NCBI RefSeq assembly: GCF_907165215.1
Contig: NZ_CAJRAY010000026.1
Coordinates: 98,057-162,056, forward strand
Direction of reading: 5' to 3'
DNA: 64,000 nucleotides
DNA from: Thermobacillus xylanilyticus
GTDB taxonomy: Bacteria > Bacillota > Bacilli > Paenibacillales > Paenibacillaceae
The notes beneath the pieces were generated by a model that made no database searches, was not told the DNA's origin, and saw only the letters and a list, made by a program, of their open reading frames with translations. The position numbers and the translations under genes were made by a program. This document shows positions 57,577 through 64,000 of this stretch, piece by piece (positions within the stretch are counted from its first letter, which is position 1; each line of letters begins with the position of its first letter).

Positions 57577-58611
57577 TTATTCAATCTCGTAAATCTCGTA
57601 GATCTCGTCCAGCATCTGATTGGCTGCGATAATGCCGCCCGCCGTGTTCCAGATCGCGTCGTCCACCCGGATCACTTTCCCGTTCTGAACGGCTTTCAGG
57701 CTCTTCCAGAGCGGATCGTTCAGGATCTCATGCTCCATCTCGCTGCCTTTGCCGTCGCCGGTCTCATAAGTAAAATAGAAGATCCGGTCCGCATCCGCTT
57801 CCGGCAGACGTTCCTTCGTAATCTCCTCCACGAACGTATCCTTGTAATTCAGCTGATGGTCGGGACGCGTGAGGCCCAGCTTGGAGAAGGCGACGCCGGT
57901 AAAGGTGTCTTCCAGGTAAATGCGAATTTTGCCTGCCATGAAACGGACCACGGAGACTTTCTCGTTCAGCTTGTCGCCCGCCTTCTCTCTGAACTCGGCG
58001 GCGCGGCGATCGAAATCGGCGATGAGCTGTTCGCCTTTCGCTTTCAGTCCGAGCGTCTCGGCATAGAGCATGAAGTTCGTCTGCCATTCGCCTCTCAGCG
58101 TTTCGGAGAACACCGTCGGCGCGATCGCGTTCAACTGGTCGTACACTTTCTCCTGGCGCAGCTTGTTGCCGATGATGAGATCGGGCTGAAGGCTCGCGAT
58201 CAGCTCGATGTTCGGCTGGCTTTCATCGCCGACGACCGTTACGCCCTCCATTTGGTCCTCGATATGCTTGTACCACGGATCGCCGGTCCACGATTTGACC
58301 GCGCCGACCGGCTTGACGCCAAGCGCAAGCAGCGCTTCGGTGCCTTCATTCGTCAGCACGACCACGCGCTGCGGGTTGTCCGGAACTTCGGTCTCGCCCA
58401 TGGCGTGGACGATTTTCCGGCCGCCGTCGCCGCCGTTCGGTTCATGCTGCTCCGGTGCCGGATTCCCGGACTGCGGACTTGCCGACGGCGTATTCGCTCC
58501 GTCATTCGAGGCGTTCGGGTTCGATTGGCCGCACCCCGCCAGGATCAAGGAGATGGCCAGCACAATCGCGGCTGCCGCCCAGGCCGTCTTGTGTGCCCTA
58601 TACTGGAACAA
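57577..58611 (-). CDS. Siderophore-binding lipoprotein (FecB/FhuD family)
   Basis: A 344-residue lipoprotein. The lipobox is ILAGC (Cys near residue 27), then a Gly/Pro/Asn-rich linker and a TroA/FecB fold with PQRVVVLTNEGTEALLALGV (about 81-100) and ELIASLQPDLIIGNKLRQEK. It starts at TTG 58611 with GGGAGAGAGAT upstream. A Fur-like box lies 22 bases before the start. It is divergent from the two FecCD permease genes and would feed them with a ferric siderophore. Confidence 0.87.
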   Translation of the reverse strand: MFQYRAHKTAWAAAAIVLAISLILAGCGQSNPNASNDGANTPSASPQSGNPAPEQHEPNGGDGGRKIVHAMGETEVPDNPQRVVVLTNEGTEALLALGVKPVGAVKSWTGDPWYKHIEDQMEGVTVVGDESQPNIELIASLQPDLIIGNKLRQEKVYDQLNAIAPTVFSETLRGEWQTNFMLYAETLGLKAKGEQLIADFDRRAAEFREKAGDKLNEKVSVVRFMAGKIRIYLEDTFTGVAFSKLGLTRPDHQLNYKDTFVEEITKERLPEADADRIFYFTYETGDGKGSEMEHEILNDPLWKSLKAVQNGKVIRVDDAIWNTAGGIIAANQMLDEIYEIYEIE

Positions 58612-58632
58612 GTCATCTCTCTCCCTTGCAAG

Positions 58633-58647
58633 TGAAAATCATTCTCA
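58633..58647 (-). promoter_or_regulatory. Fur box, siderophore-binding gene
   Basis: TGAAAATCATTCTCA matches the 7-1-7 Fur consensus TGATAATNATTATCA at 13 of the 14 defined positions or close to it. Confidence 0.75.
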
Positions 58648-58702
58648 ACACCATTTCGAAGCAAAACTATAGCAGGGGCGCCGCCCGAAGTCAATAGATT
58701 TT

Positions 58703-58717
58703 TGATAATGATTTTCA
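58703..58717 (+). promoter_or_regulatory. Fur box, permease operon
   Basis: TGATAATGATTTTCA, overlapping a second half-site GATTTTCAAAATCATT, lies just before the -35 of the permease promoter. Confidence 0.8.
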
Positions 58718-58723
58718 AAATCA

Positions 58724-58752
58724 TTGACGCTTGTTCCCCGATCCCCTAGAAT
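58724..58752 (+). promoter_or_regulatory. Promoter of the fecCD-type operon
   Basis: TTGACG (58724-58729) and TAGAAT (58747-58752) with a 17-base spacer, 44 bases before the ATG. Confidence 0.7.
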
Positions 58753-58795
58753 TACACTTGATTCTTTCCATTTCATTGGCTGAAACGGGGATTCT

Positions 58796-59803
58796 ATGAA
58801 CGCGCTTCTCCATACACGCGCACAGCGAATCGCGGGATTCATCCTGGCGTTCCTCATCCTGATCATCGGCATGATCTGCAGCATCGCCTTCGGCGCGGCC
58901 AACATCCATTGGCGGACGGTCATCGAGGCGTTCACGAATTTCAACGGCTCGCAGGAGCATCTCATCGTCACGACGGCCAGACTTCCCCGCGCGTTGATTG
59001 CCGCGGCGGCGGGCGCCAGCCTTGCCGTTGCCGGCACCTTGATGCAAGCCGTCACGCGCAACCCCCTGGCGTCGCCGAGCCTGTTCGGCATCAATGCCGG
59101 GGCCGCGTTCTTCGTCGTCGCCGGCTCCGCCTTCTTCGGGGCGGGGGGACTGTCGACCTTCGCGACCCTCGCGTTCATCGGTGCCGCCGTTGCCGCCGCA
59201 CTGGTCTATATTCTGGGCTCCATCGGAAGCGACGGGCTCACGCCGCTCAAAGTGACGTTGGCGGGCGCCGCCATGACCGCTTTCTTCTCTTCCCTCTCCC
59301 TGGGCGTGCTGATGACCAGCGGACAGACGTTTGACCAGGTCCTGTTCTGGTTCGTCGGTTCCGTCGCCGGCCGGGATCTGGATATTTTCCTGTCGGCGGC
59401 TCCTTATATGGCCGTCGCCCTGATCGGCGCATGGATCATGGCCCGGCATATGAACCTGCTGACATTGGGCGAGGATGTCGCCACGGGACTCGGGCAGAAG
59501 ACGCTCACCATCAAGCTGATCGCCGGCATCTTCGTCGTCCTGCTGGCCGGCGGCTCCGTGTCCATTGCCGGTCCCATCGCGTTTGTCGGCATCATGATCC
59601 CGCATCTGACGCGGCATCTGGTTGGCCTCGACCATCGGTGGGTCATTCCCTACAGCGCGGTGCTGGGCGGCATCTTGCTGCTGTATGCGGATGTCGGGTC
59701 GCGCTACATCGCGTTTCCGAAAGAAGTGCCGGTTGGCGTCATGACCGCCGTTATCGGCGTGCCGTTCTTTGTGTATATCGCCAGAAGAGGAGATGCGTCC
59801 TGA
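58796..59803 (+). CDS. FecCD family iron-siderophore permease (1)
   Basis: A 335-residue permease with about nine or ten membrane helices. It shows the FecCD/BtuC signature LPRALIAAAAGASLAVAGTL then QAVTRNPLASPSLFGINAGA (about residues 63-105) and the coupling region GIMIPHLTRHLVGLDHRWVI near the C-terminus. It is followed after 2 bases by the second permease, forming the usual heterodimer. Confidence 0.9.
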   Translation: MNALLHTRAQRIAGFILAFLILIIGMICSIAFGAANIHWRTVIEAFTNFNGSQEHLIVTTARLPRALIAAAAGASLAVAGTLMQAVTRNPLASPSLFGINAGAAFFVVAGSAFFGAGGLSTFATLAFIGAAVAAALVYILGSIGSDGLTPLKVTLAGAAMTAFFSSLSLGVLMTSGQTFDQVLFWFVGSVAGRDLDIFLSAAPYMAVALIGAWIMARHMNLLTLGEDVATGLGQKTLTIKLIAGIFVVLLAGGSVSIAGPIAFVGIMIPHLTRHLVGLDHRWVIPYSAVLGGILLLYADVGSRYIAFPKEVPVGVMTAVIGVPFFVYIARRGDAS

Positions 59804-59805
59804 GC

Positions 59806-60849
59806 ATGAACAACGGGCTGACGCCGCAAGGCGCCAAGCGTGCCTTCCGTATCGGCAATCGAACCTTGTCCATGATCGTGCTGCTGTTGATCGCCAACGC
59901 GGTCGTCATGATCCTGTGCACCGGTCTCGGCAGCACGATGATCAGTCCCGTCAACGTGGTCAAAGCCCTGCTGGGACATGGCGACGCCGCGGCGTCGATG
60001 ATCATCCTCAAGCTTCGCTTGCCCCGCGTCGTCATCGCAATCATGATCGGCTCGATGCTGGCCGTATCCGGCGCCGTGCTGCAAGGCATCGTGCGCAACC
60101 CGCTCACCTCGCCGGATGTGATCGGCATCACCGGGGGCGCCGCATTGGGGACGGTCGTCTTTATCTTGTATTTCTCCCATCTCAGCATTCGGTTCATGCC
60201 GGTCAGCTCCATCATCGGCGCATTCGGCGCGGCTCTGCTGATCTATCTGTTCGCCTATCGGCACGGGATCACGCCGCTGAGGCTCGTGCTGATCGGCATC
60301 GGCATGGCGACCGCGATCACCGCGGTCACCTACATGCTCATCCTGAGCGCGCAGTTCACCCCCACCGCGGTGGCCGTCAAGGCGTTCACCTTCATGACCG
60401 GCAGCATCTACGGCGCCTCATGGGAGCGCGACGTGCTGACGCTGCTGCCTTGGTGGGCGATCCTCATGCCGCTCGCTTTCATGAACGCGAGACATTTGAA
60501 CGTGCAGGCGCTGGGCGATGAAGTGGCGATCGGCGTCGGCAGCCGCGTGCAGTTCAACCGGACGATGCTGCTCGTCATCAGCGTCGCACTGGCGGGGTCG
60601 GCGGCCGCGATCGGCGGCACCATCGGCTTCATCGGCCTGATGGCGCCGCACATTGCCCGCAAATTGGTCGGGCCCGCTTACGGCGGCGTCCTGCCCGTAT
60701 CCGCGCTCACGGGGTCGCTCGTCCTGATGCTGGCCGATCTCGCCGCGCGAACCGCGTTCAACCCGCTGGATATTCCGGCCGGCGTCTTCACCGCCGCGAT
60801 CGGCGCGCCGTTCTTCATTTACCTGATCTTCCGCCATCGGCGGGCCTGA
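59806..60849 (+). CDS. FecCD family iron-siderophore permease (2)
   Basis: A 347-residue partner permease: LRLPRVVIAIMIGSMLAVSG then QGIVRNPLTSPDVIGITGGA (about 66-110) and GLMAPHIARKLVGPAYGGVL. ATG 59806 is used; GAGGAG is 12 bases upstream. No ATP-binding gene follows, so the pair must use an ATPase encoded elsewhere, as several Bacillus siderophore systems share one (YusV-type). Confidence 0.9.
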   Translation: MNNGLTPQGAKRAFRIGNRTLSMIVLLLIANAVVMILCTGLGSTMISPVNVVKALLGHGDAAASMIILKLRLPRVVIAIMIGSMLAVSGAVLQGIVRNPLTSPDVIGITGGAALGTVVFILYFSHLSIRFMPVSSIIGAFGAALLIYLFAYRHGITPLRLVLIGIGMATAITAVTYMLILSAQFTPTAVAVKAFTFMTGSIYGASWERDVLTLLPWWAILMPLAFMNARHLNVQALGDEVAIGVGSRVQFNRTMLLVISVALAGSAAAIGGTIGFIGLMAPHIARKLVGPAYGGVLPVSALTGSLVLMLADLAARTAFNPLDIPAGVFTAAIGAPFFIYLIFRHRRA

Positions 60850-60869
60850 GCATAACGATAAAAGGATGA

Positions 60870-60908
60870 AATCCCCGCACAGCACACGGCCTGGCGGGGA
60901 TTTTTTCA
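60870..60908 (+). terminator. Rho-independent terminator
   Basis: AATCCCCGC (60870-60878) pairs with GCGGGGATT (60894-60902), followed by a T-tract ending TTTTC. Confidence 0.85.
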
Positions 60909-60932
60909 TTTGGTCGACCGCTTTCAAATGTT

Positions 60933-61439
60933 TCAGCCTTCCTCCGGCTCCGCCTCCTGGCGGAGATCGGCCAGCTTCTCCAGAAAATCCGCCACGATCT
61001 CCAGCGACGCCGCATCGTAACCGCTCAGCAGCGCCATCGCTTTCTTGTCCTGCTCCTGGTGGAACAGCCGGTGCAGCCCGGCCAGCTCCGCACCCAGCGG
61101 GGTCGCAAGAAAATAAATCTCCTTCAAATTGTCCGGCCGCTGCACTTTCCGGATCAACTCCTGCTCCAGCAGCTTGCGCGTAATTTTCGAGACCGTCCCC
61201 TTCGTGATGCCCAGCTCGCGGGCGATATCGATGCCTTTGATGCCGTCCGGGTGCGCCTCAATGACGTCCAGAACATGCAGGCCGGAAATGGACATGCGGG
61301 GCAGCAGTTTCCTGAGCCTGTCGTCCGTGATGCGCTCCATCAGCCAGAGCCGGTCCTGGTCTTCGTCCGACTCGCTGACGTAGATCCGGTACATGGCGGA
61401 TTCGATCCGTTTTTTGAAATCGAGCAACCGTTCATCCAC
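60933..61439 (-). CDS. MarR family transcriptional regulator
   Basis: A 168-residue protein: a long N-terminal helical part (FKKRIESAMYRIYVSESDED), HTH with GIKGIDIARELGITKGTVSK then ITRKLLEQELIRKVQ (about residues 80-115) and an acidic C-terminus. GTG 61439 is the likely start (AGGGAT upstream); a longer upstream frame runs through the operators and is rejected. It is divergent from the nitroreductase, with two perfect dyads between. Confidence 0.86.
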   Translation of the reverse strand: MDERLLDFKKRIESAMYRIYVSESDEDQDRLWLMERITDDRLRKLLPRMSISGLHVLDVIEAHPDGIKGIDIARELGITKGTVSKITRKLLEQELIRKVQRPDNLKEIYFLATPLGAELAGLHRLFHQEQDKKAMALLSGYDAASLEIVADFLEKLADLRQEAEPEEG

Positions 61440-61464
61440 GCGGGATCCCTGCCTTTCACTGTCG

Positions 61465-61550
61465 ATTATAGCATGGCACCGATATGGTTTCCACAGAAAC
61501 CATTTGACAACCTCATCACCGCCTGCTATTATGGTTTCCGTGGAAACCAT
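61465..61550. promoter_or_regulatory. Divergent promoters with two perfect 20-base operators
   Basis: ATGGTTTCC-ACA-GAAACCAT-type dyads lie at 61484-61503 and 61531-61550 (ATGGTTTCCGTGGAAACCAT). The plus-strand promoter TTGACA (61504-61509), 17 bases, TATTAT (61527-61532) lies exactly between them; a minus-strand -10 TATAAT is at 61465-61470. Centres are 47 bases apart. Confidence 0.82.
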
Positions 61551-61588
61551 CCGGATGGCCCCAATCGATGAATGGGAGGCAAACCTGA

Positions 61589-62335
61589 ATGAACGACGTG
61601 TTGCAAGTCATCCGCAGTCACCGCTCGATCCGCAAGTTCAAGCCTGTTCCGCTGACGAACGAACAGATCGACGCCATCGTGGAAGCGGCGCAGATGGCGC
61701 CTTCCTCGATGCACATGCAGCCGTTCTCGATCATCGGCGTTACCGACCCGAAGCTGCTGGAGAAAATCGCGAAGCGCTCGAACAATCCTCCGGTCGGGGA
61801 ATGCGGCTACTTCTTCATCTTCTGCGCCGATCTGTACCGCATCCTGGCGGCCGGCGATCCGGCCCGGCAGGCGGCCATGAAGCGCAACCTCGGCTCCACG
61901 TACGTCTTTCAGACCGCCGTGCTGTGCGCCGGGCTTGCCCTGCAGAACGCCAATGTCGCGGCCGAATCGATGGGACTCGGAGCCGTCATGATCGGCGGCG
62001 TCACCGAAGCCCTCCCCGAACTGGACGAGTGGCTCGAGCTGCCCGAATTCGTCATCCCGCTGTGCGGGCTGGCGGTCGGCGTTCCCGACGAGTCCCCCGA
62101 ACAGAAGCCGCGTCTGCCGCGTTCCGCCGTATTTTTCGAGAACCGGTATGATCCTGATGTCAAAGCGGCCATCGACGATTACGACCGGCAGATCGCGGAC
62201 TATTACGGCTCGCGCCTGTTCAACCGCCGGAAGGCCAACTGGTCGGGCAAGCTCACCGCGATTCTGGGCCAGAAGCTGCCGGTCGACATGTACACGAAAT
62301 ATGTCCGGCACAAAGGGTTCTATCTGGTCGAATAA
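61589..62335 (+). CDS. Oxygen-insensitive NADPH nitroreductase (NfsA/FRP-like)
   Basis: A 248-residue FMN-dependent nitroreductase. The N-terminal FMN phosphate contact is IRSHRSIRKFKPVPLTNEQI (8-27), followed by AQMAPSSMHMQPFSIIGVTD; AAESMGLGAVMIGGVTEAL and CGLAVGVPDESPEQKPRLP are the NfsA-type signatures. GGAGG precedes the ATG. It is probably induced by nitro or quinone compounds through the divergent MarR. Confidence 0.9.
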   Translation: MNDVLQVIRSHRSIRKFKPVPLTNEQIDAIVEAAQMAPSSMHMQPFSIIGVTDPKLLEKIAKRSNNPPVGECGYFFIFCADLYRILAAGDPARQAAMKRNLGSTYVFQTAVLCAGLALQNANVAAESMGLGAVMIGGVTEALPELDEWLELPEFVIPLCGLAVGVPDESPEQKPRLPRSAVFFENRYDPDVKAAIDDYDRQIADYYGSRLFNRRKANWSGKLTAILGQKLPVDMYTKYVRHKGFYLVE

Positions 62336-62361
62336 GCGGGACCGCAGGGACCCAAGCGAAA

Positions 62362-62396
62362 GGATCCCCGCCCGGCACGCGGCCGAGCGGGGATCC
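62362..62396. terminator. Hairpin between nitroreductase and transporter genes
   Basis: GGATCCCCGC (62362-62371) pairs perfectly with GCGGGGATCC (62387-62396) between convergent genes. The 3' tail is not U-rich. Confidence 0.6.
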
Positions 62397-62443
62397 ATCC
62401 GTCCAGCTATTCGGCGGCTTCCGGCAGCTCATTCACCGGCAGC

Positions 62444-63805
62444 CTACACCGAAATGACACCCATGAAATAGAGGAACACCAGCACAATCATCGCCGGCGC
62501 CACCACGCGCAGCAAGAACATCCATACCCGGTACCGGAATCCCGTGAGACCAGCCGCTTCTCCCGCCCGTTTCCATGCGTATCCGGCGAACAGGGTGACA
62601 ATCAGACCGCAGAACGGCATCAAAATATACGCGGTGCTGAAATCCACCCAATCAAAGATCGTCTTGCCGCCGGGCTGCCATGAACCGAGCACGCCGCCGA
62701 CCGACAGCGCCGACGGAACGCCGACAACGAAGCAGGCGCCCGAGACGATGACCGCCGCCTTTTTCCTGCTCCATTTCCACCGTTCCATCGCATAGGCGAC
62801 CGGCACCTCAAGAATGGAGACGGCGGAGGTCAACGCGGCGATGCTGAGCAGCAGGAAAAACAACCCGCCGAACAGAAAGCCGAGCGGCATCTGCGAGAAC
62901 GCCGCCGGCAGCGCCATGAACGCCAGCCCGACGCCTTCCCCCGGTTCCAGGCCGAAGGAGAACACCGTCGGGAAAATGACGAGGCCCGCGATGAACGCGT
63001 ACAGCATATCCCCGAAACCGATGGCCCACGTTGCGGATCCGAGCGACTGCTTCTGATTCACATAGGAACCGTAGGTCACCATGCAGCCCATCCCCAGAGA
63101 CAGCGAGAAGAAGGCATGTCCCAGGGCGATCAGCGCGGACTCCGCATCCAGCTTCGAAAAATCGGGCCGCAGAAAGAACTCCACGCCCTGACCCGCACCC
63201 GACAGCGTCAGCGAACGCCACATCAACACGACCAGAATGACGAAAAAGCTGGGGATCAAGATTTTATTGAACTTCTCGATGCCGCCGGATACGCCGCGGG
63301 CAATGACCCAGCCGGCGATCAGCATCGTCACCGCCTGCCAGAAGATCGGCAGATAGCCTGATGCGAAATCGAGAAATTTCTCTTTGTAATCCGTTCCCTC
63401 GCCGAACATAAGCCCGGTGAACGATTCCACCGTATAATGGAGCGTCCAGCCCGCCACCACGGCATAATACGACATGATCAGGAAAGCGGTCAGGATGAAA
63501 AGCAGCCCCACCATGCCCCAAAACCGGTTTCCCGTGAGCTGGTACAAGGAACCGGCGGCGTTTCGGCGCCCGCTGCGTCCGATCGTCATCTCCGCCAGCA
63601 GCACCGGCAGCCCCGTAATCAGCAGACAGACGATGAACAGCAGGAAGAATGCCGCTCCCCCGTGCTGTCCCGTGATATAGGGAAACTTCCACATGTTGCC
63701 GAGCCCGACCGAACTGCCGATCGCGGCCAGAATGAAGCCGGATGACGTGAACAGTTCTTTTTTCGACGGTTGGTCGGCCCCGTTCTGAGATGTCTGATGA
63801 TTCAA
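62444..63805 (-). CDS. Sodium-dependent transporter, SNF/NSS family
   Basis: A 453-residue LeuT-fold transporter with about twelve helices. Helix 1 has the sodium/substrate unwound motif AAIGSSVGLGNMWKFPYITG and the conserved GGAAFFLLFIVCLLITGLPV follows. FGLEPGEGVGLAFMALPAAF lies around helix 7-8. Family members import amino acids or osmolytes with sodium. TTG 63805 is the likely start (AAAGGA 9 bases upstream); TTG 63838 would lengthen it without a site. Confidence 0.87.
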   Translation of the reverse strand: MNHQTSQNGADQPSKKELFTSSGFILAAIGSSVGLGNMWKFPYITGQHGGAAFFLLFIVCLLITGLPVLLAEMTIGRSGRRNAAGSLYQLTGNRFWGMVGLLFILTAFLIMSYYAVVAGWTLHYTVESFTGLMFGEGTDYKEKFLDFASGYLPIFWQAVTMLIAGWVIARGVSGGIEKFNKILIPSFFVILVVLMWRSLTLSGAGQGVEFFLRPDFSKLDAESALIALGHAFFSLSLGMGCMVTYGSYVNQKQSLGSATWAIGFGDMLYAFIAGLVIFPTVFSFGLEPGEGVGLAFMALPAAFSQMPLGFLFGGLFFLLLSIAALTSAVSILEVPVAYAMERWKWSRKKAAVIVSGACFVVGVPSALSVGGVLGSWQPGGKTIFDWVDFSTAYILMPFCGLIVTLFAGYAWKRAGEAAGLTGFRYRVWMFLLRVVAPAMIVLVFLYFMGVISV

Positions 63806-63897
63806 GCCTGATGGTCCTTTCTGTAAAAATTCGCGCAACAGAATAAACTATAGCACAGTGCCTAACCCGAGCAAATATGCAAATTCGACAAAATGAA

Positions 63898-63926
63898 TTG
63901 CAAAAATCAGGAAATCCCTATATAAT
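63898..63926 (+). promoter_or_regulatory. Promoter reading out of the window
   Basis: TTGCAA (63898-63903), 17 bases, TATAAT (63921-63926), on the plus strand. The gene it drives begins beyond position 64000. The rest of 63839-64000 holds no feature I can support. Confidence 0.6.
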
Positions 63927-64000
63927 GCAAAAGAATATTTAACCTAAATTTCGAAAGTACCGTTCATTGAAAACATAAAAAAGTGCCCAAATCTTTGGTA

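Noticed and set aside
61440..61550. An N-terminal extension of the MarR protein up to 61550
   Set aside because: It would translate the two operators and the promoter; GTG 61439 gives a normal MarR length.
1..64000. tRNA or rRNA genes
   Set aside because: No cloverleaf with a GGTTCGAATCC-type arm and no rRNA-like conserved stretch was seen on either strand.

Overview
The window looks like chromosomal DNA of a GC-rich, endospore-forming Firmicute, most likely Paenibacillaceae. The evidence is strong AGGAGG-type ribosome binding sites, frequent GTG and TTG starts, a complete GerA-type germinant receptor operon, a BceRS-BceAB cell-envelope stress module, MarR/PadR/HxlR/MerR local regulators and BsrG/TxpA-like type I toxins. 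No tRNA, rRNA, CRISPR, prophage or recognisable insertion sequence was seen.

Layout. 1-2.3 kb: autoregulated marR, drug efflux MFS and luciferase-domain gene. 2.5-6 kb: membrane protein plus a 1015-residue exported FG-GAP protein. 6-8 kb: an AT-richer patch with unknown genes, a short duplication and a truncated MBL-fold gene, then a CGNR regulator. 8.6-14.6 kb: DinB protein, two LysR regulators with divergent redox targets (a decayed quinone reductase, an FAD monooxygenase, a frameshifted Old Yellow Enzyme) and an M50-like peptidase. 14.6-22.6 kb: membrane-anchored multicopper oxidase with an MBL hydrolase, a MarR/FAD-monooxygenase pair, a phosphotransferase remnant, VOC, DoxX, FMN reductase and DUF1835 genes. 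22.6-28 kb: two-component system, membrane-linked alpha/beta hydrolase, CPBP protease. 28-32.7 kb: bceRS-bceAB with a matching operator. 32.7-39.5 kb: 7TM-PAS-GGDEF cyclase and a ger operon with a tandem gerAB duplication. 39.6-44.5 kb: SRPBCC-ArsR pair, Asp-box mini-protein, MerR-SDR pair and a two-component system. 44.58-45.30 kb: two tandem type I toxin/antisense-RNA cassettes. 45.3-51.3 kb: PadR operon with an ABC exporter remnant, paralogous membrane proteins around a VOC gene, MarR, NmrA-like/HxlR wreckage, DoxX and a prolyl-4-hydroxylase-like gene. 51.4-57.3 kb: orphan adenine methyltransferase, then a structured leader with a terminator hairpin ahead of a NitT/TauT-type ABC operon and a frameshifted flavin monooxygenase. 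57.4-60.9 kb: Fur-boxed siderophore uptake genes. 60.9-64 kb: MarR/nitroreductase pair with two perfect operators and a sodium-dependent transporter.

Two themes recur. First, there are many small regulator-plus-target pairs in which the operator dyads can be read directly. Second, there are many damaged genes: internal deletions, single-base frameshifts and promoter-removing deletions. The strongest candidate for a little-described system is the tandem type I toxin-antitoxin pair, where the two copies show a compensatory base-pair change. The structured leader upstream of the NitT/TauT operon is second.
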